A DNA stretch of 64,000 nucleotides from Tropicibacter alexandrii (GCF_003667315.2 NZ_RCTZ02000003.1:248001-312000), one strand, 5' to 3'. Positions 37,332 through 46,309 are shown, counted from the first letter of the stretch. Numbers and translations: made by a program. Notes: generated from the letters alone by a model not told the origin.

Positions 37332-38431
37332 GCCACGCGGACCAGCGCCTCGGCCTCGTATTTGCGCAAGGTCAGGCGCGAGGTCGGCTGGCCCGCATCG
37401 TGCAGGGCCAAGTCCGGAAATTGCGCGATGATCTCGTCGCGCGCGGCGTCATCGACATTTTGCAGGGTCTGCGGACCGGGGAACAGCGATTCAGACGCGC
37501 AACATTCTGCAAAGACGATTTCGTGCGCGTCGAACAGGAAGTGGTAATAGTCCACGCTCGATTGCGGTGTGATGGCGATGGAGCCGCCATTGAGCAGGTG
37601 TTTGGCCGCGACGAGGACCTCTGACTGGCCGAACATCAACTCGGCCCGCGCGCCGCGCAGCAGCAGACGGTGGTTCTGCGACACCTTCAGGTCTCGGACA
37701 TTGTCGAGCGCGCCGGCCTTGATCCGCACGGGCGCATAGACACCGGTGCCCGGAAAGCGCCGGGCCCCGATCCAGCGGATCGGCTGTGGCCCGTTGTCCA
37801 GCGTCGTGACCAGATCGCCCACGCGCAGCGTTTCGATGAAACGCGGCCCGTCCGGGGTTTCGATCAAGGTGCCGCGTGCGAAACAGATCGGGAGGATCTG
37901 GTTGATCTCGCTGGAAAAGGCGCCATCGGCGGCTTCGGTCCCGGTGATCTGGCCGTCACCGTCATAGTCGATGTCCTGATAGGTCGGGACTTCTATCGGG
38001 TTGATGCCCTGCTCGACGAGACTGACAAGATCGACCCCTGCGACCACCACGAGGTTCGACAGCGCGGGCGCGCCAGCATCGGTCGAGACCATATCCTCGG
38101 CATCGACCCGCAGATAGGTATCGCCCATGCCCCTGCGGCCATCGGGGATTTCGACCCCGTCGCCAGAGCCGGTATAGTCATAGGTGTATAGCGGGGTGCC
38201 GGCGTAGTAGTCGGACGCGTTGTCATAGACGATGACCTGCACGATGACCGAGTCATCGGTCAGGATTCCATTCGCGTCGACATTGTCCACCACGAAGGCG
38301 ACGATGTCGTCATCCTCGAAGACGGCTTCGCCGCGATGGATCATCAGCTCGCCCCCGTTGGACGCGTTCGTGTTGGAACGCGCCTCGTTGACGATGCTGA
38401 ACCCGTTCAGAAGAAGGGTCGTCGTTGCCAT
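37328..38431 (-). CDS. Hint-domain protein
   Basis: The 367-residue protein carries a Hint (Hedgehog/intein) autoprocessing domain at about residues 180-310. It starts with the CFARGTLIETPDG block that contains the likely nucleophilic Cys and has the later VSQNHRLLLRG block. The N-terminal half (about residues 1-175) is an unassigned beta-rich domain. No signal peptide is visible. In alphaproteobacteria similar Hint proteins are often exported and of unknown role. A full CtrA-type binding site lies about 95 bases upstream. Neighbours are unrelated. Confidence 0.86.
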   Translation of the reverse strand: MATTTLLLNGFSIVNEARSNTNASNGGELMIHRGEAVFEDDDIVAFVVDNVDANGILTDDSVIVQVIVYDNASDYYAGTPLYTYDYTGSGDGVEIPDGRRGMGDTYLRVDAEDMVSTDAGAPALSNLVVVAGVDLVSLVEQGINPIEVPTYQDIDYDGDGQITGTEAADGAFSSEINQILPICFARGTLIETPDGPRFIETLRVGDLVTTLDNGPQPIRWIGARRFPGTGVYAPVRIKAGALDNVRDLKVSQNHRLLLRGARAELMFGQSEVLVAAKHLLNGGSIAITPQSSVDYYHFLFDAHEIVFAECCASESLFPGPQTLQNVDDAARDEIIAQFPDLALHDAGQPTSRLTLRKYEAEALVRVA

Positions 38432-38524
38432 GCCTGCCCGGTCAAGCGGGTCTTGCGCCCGCGTTTTGCCTCATTTTCGACAATTTCTGACCGAATTTCC
38501 GGGTCTTGGGAAGAGTTTACGAAG

Positions 38525-38540
38525 GTTAACCCGCGGTTAA
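38525..38540 (-). promoter_or_regulatory. CtrA-type binding site
   Basis: Read on the minus strand this is TTAA-CCGCGGG-TTAAC, a full match to the alphaproteobacterial CtrA consensus TTAA-N7-TTAAC. It lies about 95 bases before the Hint gene start and about 115 bases before the aminotransferase start in the other direction, so either promoter could be the target. Confidence 0.6.
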
Positions 38541-38652
38541 TTCGCGCAACGGTTGCGCATTTGACACGCCTTGCACAAGGATGCGGCAAATCGGGTTTTG
38601 CTTTCGGGGCGGCGGAGGGCTACGCCTTTGACAAACGCCAAGGGAGGGTTTC

Positions 38653-39780
38653 ATGGCTGCACTACTCGACAATGTCGATCCCAACGGGCTCGAGGAATTC
38701 TCGGTCGTGTTTACGGATCGGTCGCTGAACCACATGTCGGCCGCATTCCAACAGGTGATGCGCGACATCTCGGGGATGCTGAAGGATGTCTACAAGGCGG
38801 ATGCGGTGGCGGTGGTGCCGGGGGGCGGCACTTACGGGATGGAGGCCGTCGCGCGACAGTTCGGACGTGGTGCCAAGGTGCTGGTGGTGCGCAATGGCTG
38901 GTTCTCGTTCCGCTGGTCGCAGATTTTCGACGCTGGCGGTTTCGCGGACGAGACGACTGTGATGAAGGCGCGGCAGACCGGCAACGACCCGCGCGCGCCC
39001 TTTGCGCCCGCGCCGATCGAAGAGGTCGAGGCGAAGATCGCCGAGGTGCGACCGGATCTGGTCTTCGCGCCGCATGTGGAAACCTCGGCGGGGGTGATCC
39101 TGCCCGACGATTACATCACGCGCATGGCGGCGGCTGCGCATGACGTGGGCGCCTTGATGGTGCTGGACTGCATCGCCTCGGGCTGCGTCTGGGTCGATAT
39201 GCGGGCCTTGGGCGTGGACGTGCTGATCTCGGCCCCGCAAAAGGGTTGGTCGGCCACGCCTTGCGCCGGGCTGGTCATGCTGTCCGAGCGCGCGGTTGCG
39301 CGGATGGAAGAGACGAGTTCGGACAGTTTCGCGGTGGATCTGAAGAAGTGGCACCAGATCATGCTCGCCTATGAGAACGGTGGCCATGCCTATCACGCGA
39401 CGATGCCGACCGATGGCTTGCGGTCGTTCCGCGACACCATGGCGGAGACGCGGGATTACGGGTTCCAGCGCCTGAAGGAAGCCCAGTGGCAGCTGGGCAA
39501 CGCAGTGCGCGAGATGTTCGCGGCCAAGGGGATTGCGTCTGTGGCGGCTGACGGGTTTGGCGCGCCCGGTGTCGTGGTGTGCTATGCGCCATCTGCCGAG
39601 GTTCAGACGGGCAAGGCCTTTGCCGAGCGCGGTATGCAGATCGCGGCGGGTGTGCCGTTGGCGGTGGATGAGCCGGAGGGGTTCTCGACCTTCCGGATCG
39701 GCTTGTTCGGGTTGGACAAGCTATATGATGTCGATGGCACCGTGGCGCGGTTGCGCCGGGTGGTCGACGAGGTGCTGTGA
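38653..39780 (+). CDS. Class V aminotransferase
   Basis: This 375-residue PLP enzyme of the class V (alanine/serine-glyoxylate) type has the GGGTYGMEAVARQF cofactor loop, the DCIASGCVW region and the Schiff-base lysine in SAPQKGWSATP at about residue 197. Family members transfer amino groups to glyoxylate or pyruvate. The exact substrate is not clear. AGGGAGGG precedes the ATG. It is monocistronic, and a GC-rich repeat hairpin follows the stop. Confidence 0.88.
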   Translation: MAALLDNVDPNGLEEFSVVFTDRSLNHMSAAFQQVMRDISGMLKDVYKADAVAVVPGGGTYGMEAVARQFGRGAKVLVVRNGWFSFRWSQIFDAGGFADETTVMKARQTGNDPRAPFAPAPIEEVEAKIAEVRPDLVFAPHVETSAGVILPDDYITRMAAAAHDVGALMVLDCIASGCVWVDMRALGVDVLISAPQKGWSATPCAGLVMLSERAVARMEETSSDSFAVDLKKWHQIMLAYENGGHAYHATMPTDGLRSFRDTMAETRDYGFQRLKEAQWQLGNAVREMFAAKGIASVAADGFGAPGVVVCYAPSAEVQTGKAFAERGMQIAAGVPLAVDEPEGFSTFRIGLFGLDKLYDVDGTVARLRRVVDEVL

Positions 39781-39833
39781 TCCAGCCGAGCGGCTGCGCC
39801 GCGCAGGTTGATTTGCGCGTGACCGCGCGTGTC

Positions 39834-39882
39834 CCGGGGGCGCTGCCCCCGGACCCCCGAGGTATTTCAGGACCAAAGAAGC
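39834..39882. repeat. Dispersed hairpin repeat with TATTTCAGGACCAAAG tail
   Basis: CCGGGGGC-gct-GCCCCCGG (39834-39852) is an 8-bp hairpin followed by a tail ending ggtatttcaggaccaaagaa. A tail with the same pattern TATTTNAGGNCCAAAGAA recurs at 51940-51960. Here it ends the aminotransferase transcript or the convergent UbiH transcript. Confidence 0.65.
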
Positions 39883-39888
39883 GGCGGG

Positions 39889-41082
39889 TCAGTTGCCCGT
39901 GCCGAGCCCGAGGCGCATCAGGTTGGTGCGCACGGGTTTGAGGCTGTAGAGCGCGTCCAAGCCCTTGGCCCGCAGGTCGCGCAGGGCGGGGGTGCCGACC
40001 ATCGAGATCCGGTTGAGCGTGGCGATGCCCGCGACGCGGGCGCGGATGTCGGTGATGCGTTTGGCGTGGTAGGCGTCCAGCATCTGTTGGCTGCCCATTT
40101 GCTCGGGATTGGTCATGGCGAGGTCGCGCAGGACGGCGATGTCCCTGAGGCTCATGTTCAGGCCCTGTGCGCCGATGGGCGGGACCACATGGGCGGCCTC
40201 GGCCACGAGGGCGAGGCGCTGGCCCGCGAGGCGGTCGGCTTCTTGCGCGATGATCGGCCAGAGGGTGCGCTGCGAGGCGAGTTTCAGCGGGCCGAACAGG
40301 TGGCAGGCGCGTTCGGACATGGCCTCTTCGAGGGCGCTGTCGGAGAGGTTGAACAGGGCCTCGGCCTTGGGGCCTTCTTCCATCCAGACGACGGCGGAGG
40401 AGGGGCGGCCATCGTGATCGGGCAGCGGGACCAGCGTGAACGGCCCGCCGGTGCGGTGGATTTCCGTCGAGACATTGCCATGCGGGATCGGGTGGGTGAC
40501 GGCGAAGGCCAGCGCCTTTTGCCCGAAGCGGATGGTTTTGACGCCGATGCCCGCGGCCTCGCGCATGGGCGAGTTGCGGCCATCGGCGGCGATCACCAGA
40601 CGGGTGCGGATGCGTGCGCCGTCCGACAGGGTGACGCGGGCCTCGCCTTCGCGGGTGAACAGGCTGGTGGTGGCGGTGCCGGGGCGGAAATCGACATTGG
40701 CCAGATCGTTCAGGCGGGCGGACATCTCGCGCCGCAAGAGCCAGTTGGGCAGGTTCCAGCCAAAGGGTCTGTCCGAGAGATCAGCGCTTTCGAAATCCTT
40801 GATGACGCGCGGTTCGGGGTGTTCGCCGCCCGCATCGACGATGCGCATCACCTCCAGCGGCATGGCGTGATCGGCAAGACGCGGCCACAGCCCGGTTTCC
40901 TCGAGAAAGGCCTGCGCCGGCTGCAAGAAGGCGGTGGTGCGCAGGTCGGCGCCCGCTGCCTCGCGGTCGGTCACAGGCGGGGACGGGTCGACGCACAGCA
41001 CGCGGAACCCGGCGGATGCAAAGGCGGCGGTTGCGGTCAGTCCCGCGATGCCGCCGCCCGAAATGACGATGTCGTAATCCAT
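39889..41082 (-). CDS. ubiH: UbiH/UbiF-type FAD-dependent hydroxylase
   Basis: The 397-residue flavoprotein has an N-terminal FAD-binding GGGIAG (residues 9-14), the DG motif VIAADGRNSPMRE and the conserved late segment LVAEAAHVVPPIGAQGLNMSLRD. It belongs to the aromatic hydroxylases of ubiquinone synthesis (UbiH/UbiF/UbiI/COQ6), which hydroxylate a ring position using NADPH and O2. The position it hydroxylates cannot be told, so the symbol is approximate. In the late segment the usual GD is replaced by AE (LVAEAAH instead of LVGDAAH), which is unusual. The gene is followed by a small membrane-protein gene in the same direction upstream. Confidence 0.88.
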   Translation of the reverse strand: MDYDIVISGGGIAGLTATAAFASAGFRVLCVDPSPPVTDREAAGADLRTTAFLQPAQAFLEETGLWPRLADHAMPLEVMRIVDAGGEHPEPRVIKDFESADLSDRPFGWNLPNWLLRREMSARLNDLANVDFRPGTATTSLFTREGEARVTLSDGARIRTRLVIAADGRNSPMREAAGIGVKTIRFGQKALAFAVTHPIPHGNVSTEIHRTGGPFTLVPLPDHDGRPSSAVVWMEEGPKAEALFNLSDSALEEAMSERACHLFGPLKLASQRTLWPIIAQEADRLAGQRLALVAEAAHVVPPIGAQGLNMSLRDIAVLRDLAMTNPEQMGSQQMLDAYHAKRITDIRARVAGIATLNRISMVGTPALRDLRAKGLDALYSLKPVRTNLMRLGLGTGN

Positions 41083-41136
41083 GGTCGTTCTCCTTGGCCC
41101 AGATCTAGGCCGGGTGCGGGGGAAAGACCATGCGGC

Positions 41137-41358
41137 TTACTTGCCGACCGTGATCAGCATCAGCACCGTGAACATGATCGGGGTCATGATCACGCCGGTC
41201 ATGGCCAGCGCCACGACGCCCCAAGTGTTCACCGCCAGCACCAATGCCGTCAGCACGATCAGCAGGAAGTAGTAGATATTGCCGTGAAAGTCGCGGAACA
41301 AGTCACCGATGAAGGGCAACTTGTGGGTCAGTGGCGGCGTCTGGGTGATGTCGGACAT
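41137..41358 (-). CDS. Small two-helix membrane protein
   Basis: This 73-residue protein has a hydrophilic head (MSDITQTPPLTHKLPFIGDLF) and two hydrophobic helices (IYYFLLIVLTALVLAV; VALAMTGVIMTPIMFTVLMLI). CAGGAGA precedes its ATG. No family is recognised. It is about 50 bases upstream of the UbiH-type gene, same strand, so it may share its transcript. Confidence 0.75.
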   Translation of the reverse strand: MSDITQTPPLTHKLPFIGDLFRDFHGNIYYFLLIVLTALVLAVNTWGVVALAMTGVIMTPIMFTVLMLITVGK

Positions 41359-41460
41359 GCGGGTCTCCTGGTGTCATGTGACAAGGAGATAGGGACGGGG
41401 CGCGCAATCGGTATGGACCGGATTGTCGCATCCCGCCTGTATCTTTGACGCGGGGGCGTC

Positions 41461-42108
41461 TCAGGGCAGGAGCTTGCGCAGGAAGGCCCCGAGATCGGTG
41501 GTGTGATGCTGGATATGGTCGGCCTCGTGCGGCTCTGGCCCGACCAGTACGGTCCGCATCCCCATCCGGTGCGGCGCGGCGAGGTTGCGCGGGTCATCCT
41601 CGAACATCGCGGCCTCGGACGGGTCGATCCCGGCGCTGGTAAAGACGCGCTCGAAGGCGCTGCGCTCTGGTTTGGGGGTGTAATCTGCGTGTTCGACGCC
41701 GTAGATCGCGTCGAAGGCGGCTTCGAGCCCACGGGCTTGCAAGACCTGCGCCGCGTATGGCGCGCTGCCATTGGTGTAGACGATCTTGCGGCCCGGCAGG
41801 CTGGCAATCAACTCGGCCAGATGCGGATCGGGCGTCAGCGCGTCGAAGGAGATGTCGTGCACGTCCTCAAGGTAGATGTCGGGGTCGACCTTGTGATGCT
41901 TCATCAACCCGGCCAGCGTGGTGCCGTGATCGGCCCACCATGTCTTGCGCAGAAGGTCGGCATGGTCCTGCGTCGCGCCGGTGGCGCGCATGACGAAGGC
42001 GGTCATGCGTTTCTCGATCTGGTCGAACAGGCGCATGGCCGGTGGATACAGCGTGTTGTCGAGGTCAAAGACCCAGGCGCGGACATGGCTGAAATGTTCT
42101 TTGGGCAT
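41461..42108 (-). CDS. HAD-superfamily phosphatase, pyrimidine 5'-nucleotidase type
   Basis: This 215-residue protein is a HAD phosphatase. Motif I is VFDLDNTLYPP with both Asp residues, motif II is IVYTNGS, and the last motif FEDDPRNL supplies the Mg2+ ligands. The LYPP after motif I and the length are typical of the pyrimidine 5'-nucleotidase (Sdt1/YjjG-like) subgroup, which dephosphorylates nucleotides. ATG 42108 has GGAG 5 bases upstream and is preferred over the ATG at 42129. It is divergent from the GntR-type regulator. Confidence 0.88.
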   Translation of the reverse strand: MPKEHFSHVRAWVFDLDNTLYPPAMRLFDQIEKRMTAFVMRATGATQDHADLLRKTWWADHGTTLAGLMKHHKVDPDIYLEDVHDISFDALTPDPHLAELIASLPGRKIVYTNGSAPYAAQVLQARGLEAAFDAIYGVEHADYTPKPERSAFERVFTSAGIDPSEAAMFEDDPRNLAAPHRMGMRTVLVGPEPHEADHIQHHTTDLGAFLRKLLP

Positions 42109-42213
42109 GGTGGCTCCGGGTGCGACCATTGGACAGGGGGCGGCGACGCCAGCGCACTTGCGAGGACGTTGCCGCTAACGCTATCGTATTGCGATGCAAG
42201 GAGGAAGCACGCA

Positions 42214-42858
42214 ATGGCCCAGGTCAAGACCCAGAACACGGATGCCTATTCGCTGATCCTGGAGGCCATCGACAGCGGCGTGTACCGTCCCGGCGACCGG
42301 CTGGTGGAAAGCGAGCTTGCGGAACGCTTTGGCGTGTCGCGCACCCCCATCCGCGAGGCCTTGCAACGGCTTGAGACGCAATCGCTGCTGTCGCGGGACG
42401 GGCGATCGCTGATCGTGTCCTCGCTCGATCACAACCAGATGGCCGAACTGTATGCCGTGCGCACCGAGTTGGAGGGGCTGGCCGCACGGCTGGCCGCCCG
42501 CCACGCCACCGAGGAAGAGGTGCAGGTGCTGCAGGAGATGGTCGAGGATGACAAGGCGCTGCTGGGTGATCCGGCGGCGCTGGCGCGGGCCAACCGGCGG
42601 TTTCACAAGATGATCCACCTTGCCTCGCACAATCGGTTTCTCGTGCAGCAACTGGACCTTGTGCATCGGTCCATGGCGCTGATGGCGACGACATCTCTGG
42701 CGGCGCAGGGGCGGGGCGAGGTCGCGTTGGGCGAACATCAGGCCATCGTCGATGCGGTTGCGCGGCGGGATGAGGATGCCGCCTACAAGGCGTTGCGCGA
42801 CCATATCTCGGTGGCGTTCGTCACACGGCTCAAGCTGGACGCGCAGGGGCAGGGCTAG
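42214..42858 (+). CDS. GntR-family regulator (FadR/FCD type)
   Basis: This 214-residue regulator has an N-terminal GntR winged HTH (DAYSLILEAIDSGVYRPGDRLVESELAERFGVSRTPIREAL) and a helical FCD effector domain. Its two histidines (HKMIH; EHQAI) suit metal or carboxylate binding. The open frame runs much further upstream, but AAGGAGGAAG sits just before ATG 42214 and the homology starts here. Targets are unknown; the divergent HAD gene is the nearest candidate. Its stop overlaps by 3 bases with that of the convergent glycosyltransferase gene. Confidence 0.9.
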   Translation: MAQVKTQNTDAYSLILEAIDSGVYRPGDRLVESELAERFGVSRTPIREALQRLETQSLLSRDGRSLIVSSLDHNQMAELYAVRTELEGLAARLAARHATEEEVQVLQEMVEDDKALLGDPAALARANRRFHKMIHLASHNRFLVQQLDLVHRSMALMATTSLAAQGRGEVALGEHQAIVDAVARRDEDAAYKALRDHISVAFVTRLKLDAQGQG

Positions 42859-44738
42859 TCCTCGGGCAGGTCGGCGCCGGGGCTGTCCGGCGCGGAATGG
42901 CCATGCTCGGTCTTGTCCCAGTAAAAGGGCCGCGTCACGGTTTCCCACAGCGCCTTGTACATGGCGAAGGTTCCCAGCGGGAAATAGGCGAAGAGCGTCG
43001 GCACCCACGGAAAAAGCATCCGGTGCGGGCTGCGCGCGACGGCGGCGAGGCCCACGAGGATCGACACCGCCTCGGCGCTGAGGAACACGGCGGTCAGGTA
43101 TTTCACCACGTCGCGGGTCAGCCATGGGTCGAGCGGGTGGGGAAGGCCCGCCAGCACCAGCCAGAACGACCACAGCACCGGGGCCAGTGCGAATTGCAGG
43201 ATCGTCGTCAGGAACAGGGCTTGCATCCCGATGAACCGGCGCGGCCCCAGATCATGGAACAGTTTCAACGGCCTGCGAGAATGCACCCACCAAGTCAACG
43301 CATAGCCTTTCAACCAGCGTGAGCGTTGCTTGATCCAAGGCCAGATGCGGTTGTTCGCCTCTTCGCGGGTCACTGTGGCGACCAGTTCGGTGCGAAAGCC
43401 GTGCCGCGCAAGGCGGATGCCCAGATCGGCATCCTCGGTCACGTTGTGGGCGTCCCAGCCATGCACGGCCTCGATGGCATTGCGGCGAAAGAACACGGTC
43501 GTGCCGCCCAAGGGGACAGCAAGGCCGAGCCGCGCGAGGCCGGGCAAGAGGACGCGGAACCAGCTGGCATATTCCACCGCGAAACACCGCGACAGCCAGT
43601 TGGCGCGCGGGTTGTAGAAATCTAGGATGCCCTGAACGCAGCCGACCTCGGGGGGGGCGCGGGTGAAATGGGCGACGACACGCTCGATCTGGTCGGGGGC
43701 TGGGGCGTCTTCGGCATCGTAGATGCCGACGATCTCGCCACGGGTGAAGTGGAACGCGTAGTTCAGCGCGCGCGGCTTGGTCATGATCTCGCCGGGCGGG
43801 ACGGTGATGACTCGCATCCAAGGTGGTAGTTGCGTGCGTGCCAACGTCTCGCGCGTCGTGTCATCCAGCGCCTCAAGCACCAGCACCACGTCGAGCCGCG
43901 ATTTCGGATAGGTCAGGCGCGCAAGGCGGCGGACCAGCGTCTGTGCGATGTCCTCTTCGCGGTACAGCGGCACGAGGATCGACACCTCTGGCGGGCGGGC
44001 GTGCAGGCCCGAGAGGTCGGGCTTGGCCTGCCTGCGCGAGGCCAGCAGCGCCGCCACCTTCATCATCTGCGCCAGCAGCAGCGAGCCGAGTGCCAGCACC
44101 AGCGCCATGGCGAAGAACAGCGACGGTGCGAGCGCCAGCGCCGACACGCAGAGCACTGCGGCGAGCAGACCCATGCGGCGCGTCAACGGGGTGGTGCGGT
44201 TCAGGTCACGGCAGCTTTGCTCGGACGGAACCCAAGTCTCGGCCGACCGCGCCAGCGCCGCGCCGTACCGCTCGGCGATTTCCTGATGAATGTCGGCTTC
44301 CAGCGTGACGGCCATGGTGACCGGACCGATCGCGGGCGGCAGAAGGGTCAACAGCTCTGCATAGTGATCCGGTCGCGCGGTGGCCAGAAGCAGCGTATCG
44401 CCCAGCCGCATCCACGGCAGAACGCTGTGCTGCAAACAGAATTCCGGCGTTAGCACGTCATGCAGACCGGGGTCCGGGGGCGTCTCCGCCCGGCGCAGGA
44501 TCAGGGCGCCGTAGTGGCGGGCTTGCGCATCCAAGATCGCCTCGCGCGTGGCCAGCGCCTCGGCCTCGATCACGCGACCGACGGGCACACCGACGCGCGC
44601 GGATTCGGCCAGCGCCCCGACCATGGACCGAGGCGAGACTTGCCCGCCCTCGATCAGCAACTGGCTGATCGGCTGGCCCCGGTCGGTATCCACCTGGGCA
44701 AGAAGCGTATCCGTTTCTGTCAGTCGATGATGTGACAT
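42855..44738 (-). CDS. Membrane GT2 glycosyltransferase with GspE-N-like domain
   Basis: The 627-residue protein has a soluble N-terminal part (about residues 1-150) resembling the MshEN/GspE_N-type domain, two membrane helices (about residues 160-205) and a processive-type GT2 domain. Its catalytic motifs are DVVLVLEALDD, IYDAEDAP, TEDADLGIR and KQRSRWLKG. Four more membrane helices close the chain. Such enzymes polymerise sugars across the membrane (BcsA/N-acetylglucosaminyltransferase-like); the product is unknown. ATG 44738 is the likely start; an upstream one at 44768 would add 10 residues. MshEN domains bind c-di-GMP in some ATPases, so control by that molecule is possible. Confidence 0.85.
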   Translation of the reverse strand: MSHHRLTETDTLLAQVDTDRGQPISQLLIEGGQVSPRSMVGALAESARVGVPVGRVIEAEALATREAILDAQARHYGALILRRAETPPDPGLHDVLTPEFCLQHSVLPWMRLGDTLLLATARPDHYAELLTLLPPAIGPVTMAVTLEADIHQEIAERYGAALARSAETWVPSEQSCRDLNRTTPLTRRMGLLAAVLCVSALALAPSLFFAMALVLALGSLLLAQMMKVAALLASRRQAKPDLSGLHARPPEVSILVPLYREEDIAQTLVRRLARLTYPKSRLDVVLVLEALDDTTRETLARTQLPPWMRVITVPPGEIMTKPRALNYAFHFTRGEIVGIYDAEDAPAPDQIERVVAHFTRAPPEVGCVQGILDFYNPRANWLSRCFAVEYASWFRVLLPGLARLGLAVPLGGTTVFFRRNAIEAVHGWDAHNVTEDADLGIRLARHGFRTELVATVTREEANNRIWPWIKQRSRWLKGYALTWWVHSRRPLKLFHDLGPRRFIGMQALFLTTILQFALAPVLWSFWLVLAGLPHPLDPWLTRDVVKYLTAVFLSAEAVSILVGLAAVARSPHRMLFPWVPTLFAYFPLGTFAMYKALWETVTRPFYWDKTEHGHSAPDSPGADLPED

Positions 44739-44813
44739 GGTCAGCCCTGCATTGCTGCCATCTCGCACCGAGAAGGTTAAAAAGTGGTAAATATCTGATT
44801 TTGAATGATTTTG

Positions 44814-44838
44814 TTAACGAAGATTAAGAGAAAATTAA
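44814..44838 (-). promoter_or_regulatory. TTAA-rich promoter region of the glycosyltransferase
   Basis: This AT-rich stretch contains three TTAA words, two of them with the N7 spacing of CtrA sites (TTAA-GAGAAAA-TTAA) but lacking the last C. It lies about 80-100 bases upstream of the glycosyltransferase start. It may be a degenerate CtrA site; evidence is weak. Confidence 0.3.
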
Positions 44839-44902
44839 TCGCCTTGATAAAGCTTGGAACAGCAGTTCCCGAGGCGTTCCGCTTGCGTTCCTTCCGCACA
44901 CC

Positions 44903-44937
44903 AAAAAGGCCGCGCTCGCACGCGGCGAACACGGCCT
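44903..44937 (-). terminator. Intrinsic terminator after carA
   Basis: On the minus strand AGGCCG and CGGCCT form the outer stem, with further pairing inside, followed by TTTTT. It lies about 36 bases after the carA stop. Confidence 0.7.
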
Positions 44938-44972
44938 CTGGTTGTGTGGTGCGTCACGCCTCGTAACGAGGG

Positions 44973-46124
44973 TCAGGCCGCTGCCATCGATGCGGCAAAG
45001 CGCTCGAACAGGTAAAAGCTGTCTTGCGGACCCGGGCTCGCCTCTGGGTGGTGCTGGACCGAGAAAACCGGGCGATCGGCCATGCGAATCCCACAATTTG
45101 AACCATCGAACAGCGAGACATGGGTTTCGAGGACGCCGGACGGCAAGGTCTGGCTGTCGACGGCAAAGCCATGGTTCATCGAAGTGATCTCGACCTTGCC
45201 GGTCTCGACCTCCTTGACCGGGTGGTTGGCGCCGTGATGGCCGTGGTTCATCTTGATCGTCTTGGCGCCAAGCGCCAGCGCCAGCATCTGGTGGCCAAGG
45301 CAGATGCCAAAGACCGGCAGCTGCGTCTTGTCCAGCAGGTCGCGGATCATCGGCACCGCATAGGCACCGGTCGCGGCCGGGTCGCCGGGGCCGTTCGACA
45401 GGAAGACGCCGTCAGGCGCGTGCGCCATGACCTCGTCATAGCTGGCCGAGGCGGGCAGCACGGTGACATCGCAGCCCGCCGAGGCGAGGCAGCGCAGGAT
45501 GTTGCGCTTGGCGCCGTAATCGACGGCGACGACCTTGTGCTTGGCATCGGTCTGGCGCTGATAGCCATCGGGCCAGGCCCACCGCATCTCATCCCAGCGA
45601 TAGGATTGCGCGCAGGTCACGTCCTTGGCCAGATCGAGCCCGGTCAGGCCAGAGAAGCCGCGCGCGGCGGCGACCAGCGCCTCCAGATCGAACTTGCCTT
45701 CGGGGTCATGGGCCAGTGCCACATGCGGCGCGCCCTGCTGGCGGATCGCGCGGGTCAGGCGGCGGGTATCGACGCCGCCGATGGCGATGCGCCCGCGCGC
45801 CTTCAGCCAGTCGCCCAGTTCCTGCGCGGCGCGCCAGTTGGACGATTGCGTCGGCATCCACTTGACGACCATGCCCGCCGCAACCGGGTCCTGCGTCTCG
45901 TCATCCTCGGGCGTGACGCCGGTATTGCCGATATGCGGGAAGGTGAAGGTCACGATCTGGCCCGCATAGGACGGGTCGGTCATGATTTCCTGATAGCCGG
46001 TCATGGCCGTGTTGAAGCACAGTTCGGCCGTCGTCTGGCCGGTGGCGCCAAAACCCTGACCGTAGAAGATCGTGCCGTCGGCAAGGGCAAGGCATGCGGT
46101 GGGCGTGGTCTGGGCAGCAGACAT
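44973..46124 (-). CDS. carA: Carbamoyl-phosphate synthase small subunit
   Basis: This 383-residue glutaminase subunit splits glutamine and passes ammonia to CarB for carbamoyl phosphate, used for arginine and pyrimidines. The class I amidotransferase triad is visible: Cys in GICLGHQ (about residue 270) and His in QHHPEASPGP, with Glu two residues after Pro. The N-terminal CPSase domain begins CLALADGTIFYGQGFGA. carB is not in the window. It is divergent from the YqeY gene and is followed by an intrinsic terminator. Confidence 0.97.
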   Translation of the reverse strand: MSAAQTTPTACLALADGTIFYGQGFGATGQTTAELCFNTAMTGYQEIMTDPSYAGQIVTFTFPHIGNTGVTPEDDETQDPVAAGMVVKWMPTQSSNWRAAQELGDWLKARGRIAIGGVDTRRLTRAIRQQGAPHVALAHDPEGKFDLEALVAAARGFSGLTGLDLAKDVTCAQSYRWDEMRWAWPDGYQRQTDAKHKVVAVDYGAKRNILRCLASAGCDVTVLPASASYDEVMAHAPDGVFLSNGPGDPAATGAYAVPMIRDLLDKTQLPVFGICLGHQMLALALGAKTIKMNHGHHGANHPVKEVETGKVEITSMNHGFAVDSQTLPSGVLETHVSLFDGSNCGIRMADRPVFSVQHHPEASPGPQDSFYLFERFAASMAAA

Positions 46125-46309
46125 GGGGCGACTCCGGATGTGGGCAAATTTCGCGGAAAATAGGGCCGGGGTCGCATGGGGTCAAGGGGGCTTGGAAATT
46201 GCGGAATCCCCATATTTCAAGGGCTTGTCGCCACGCATTGCAGAGTTGCGCGACGGGCACGGATCGGATACGGTCTGCGCTCGGTTGAGATTGGGGATCG
46301 AGACGACTT

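Noticed and set aside
41503-42213. Upstream extension of the GntR regulator frame
   Set aside because: The extension is antisense to the HAD phosphatase gene; a strong ribosome binding site marks ATG 42214.
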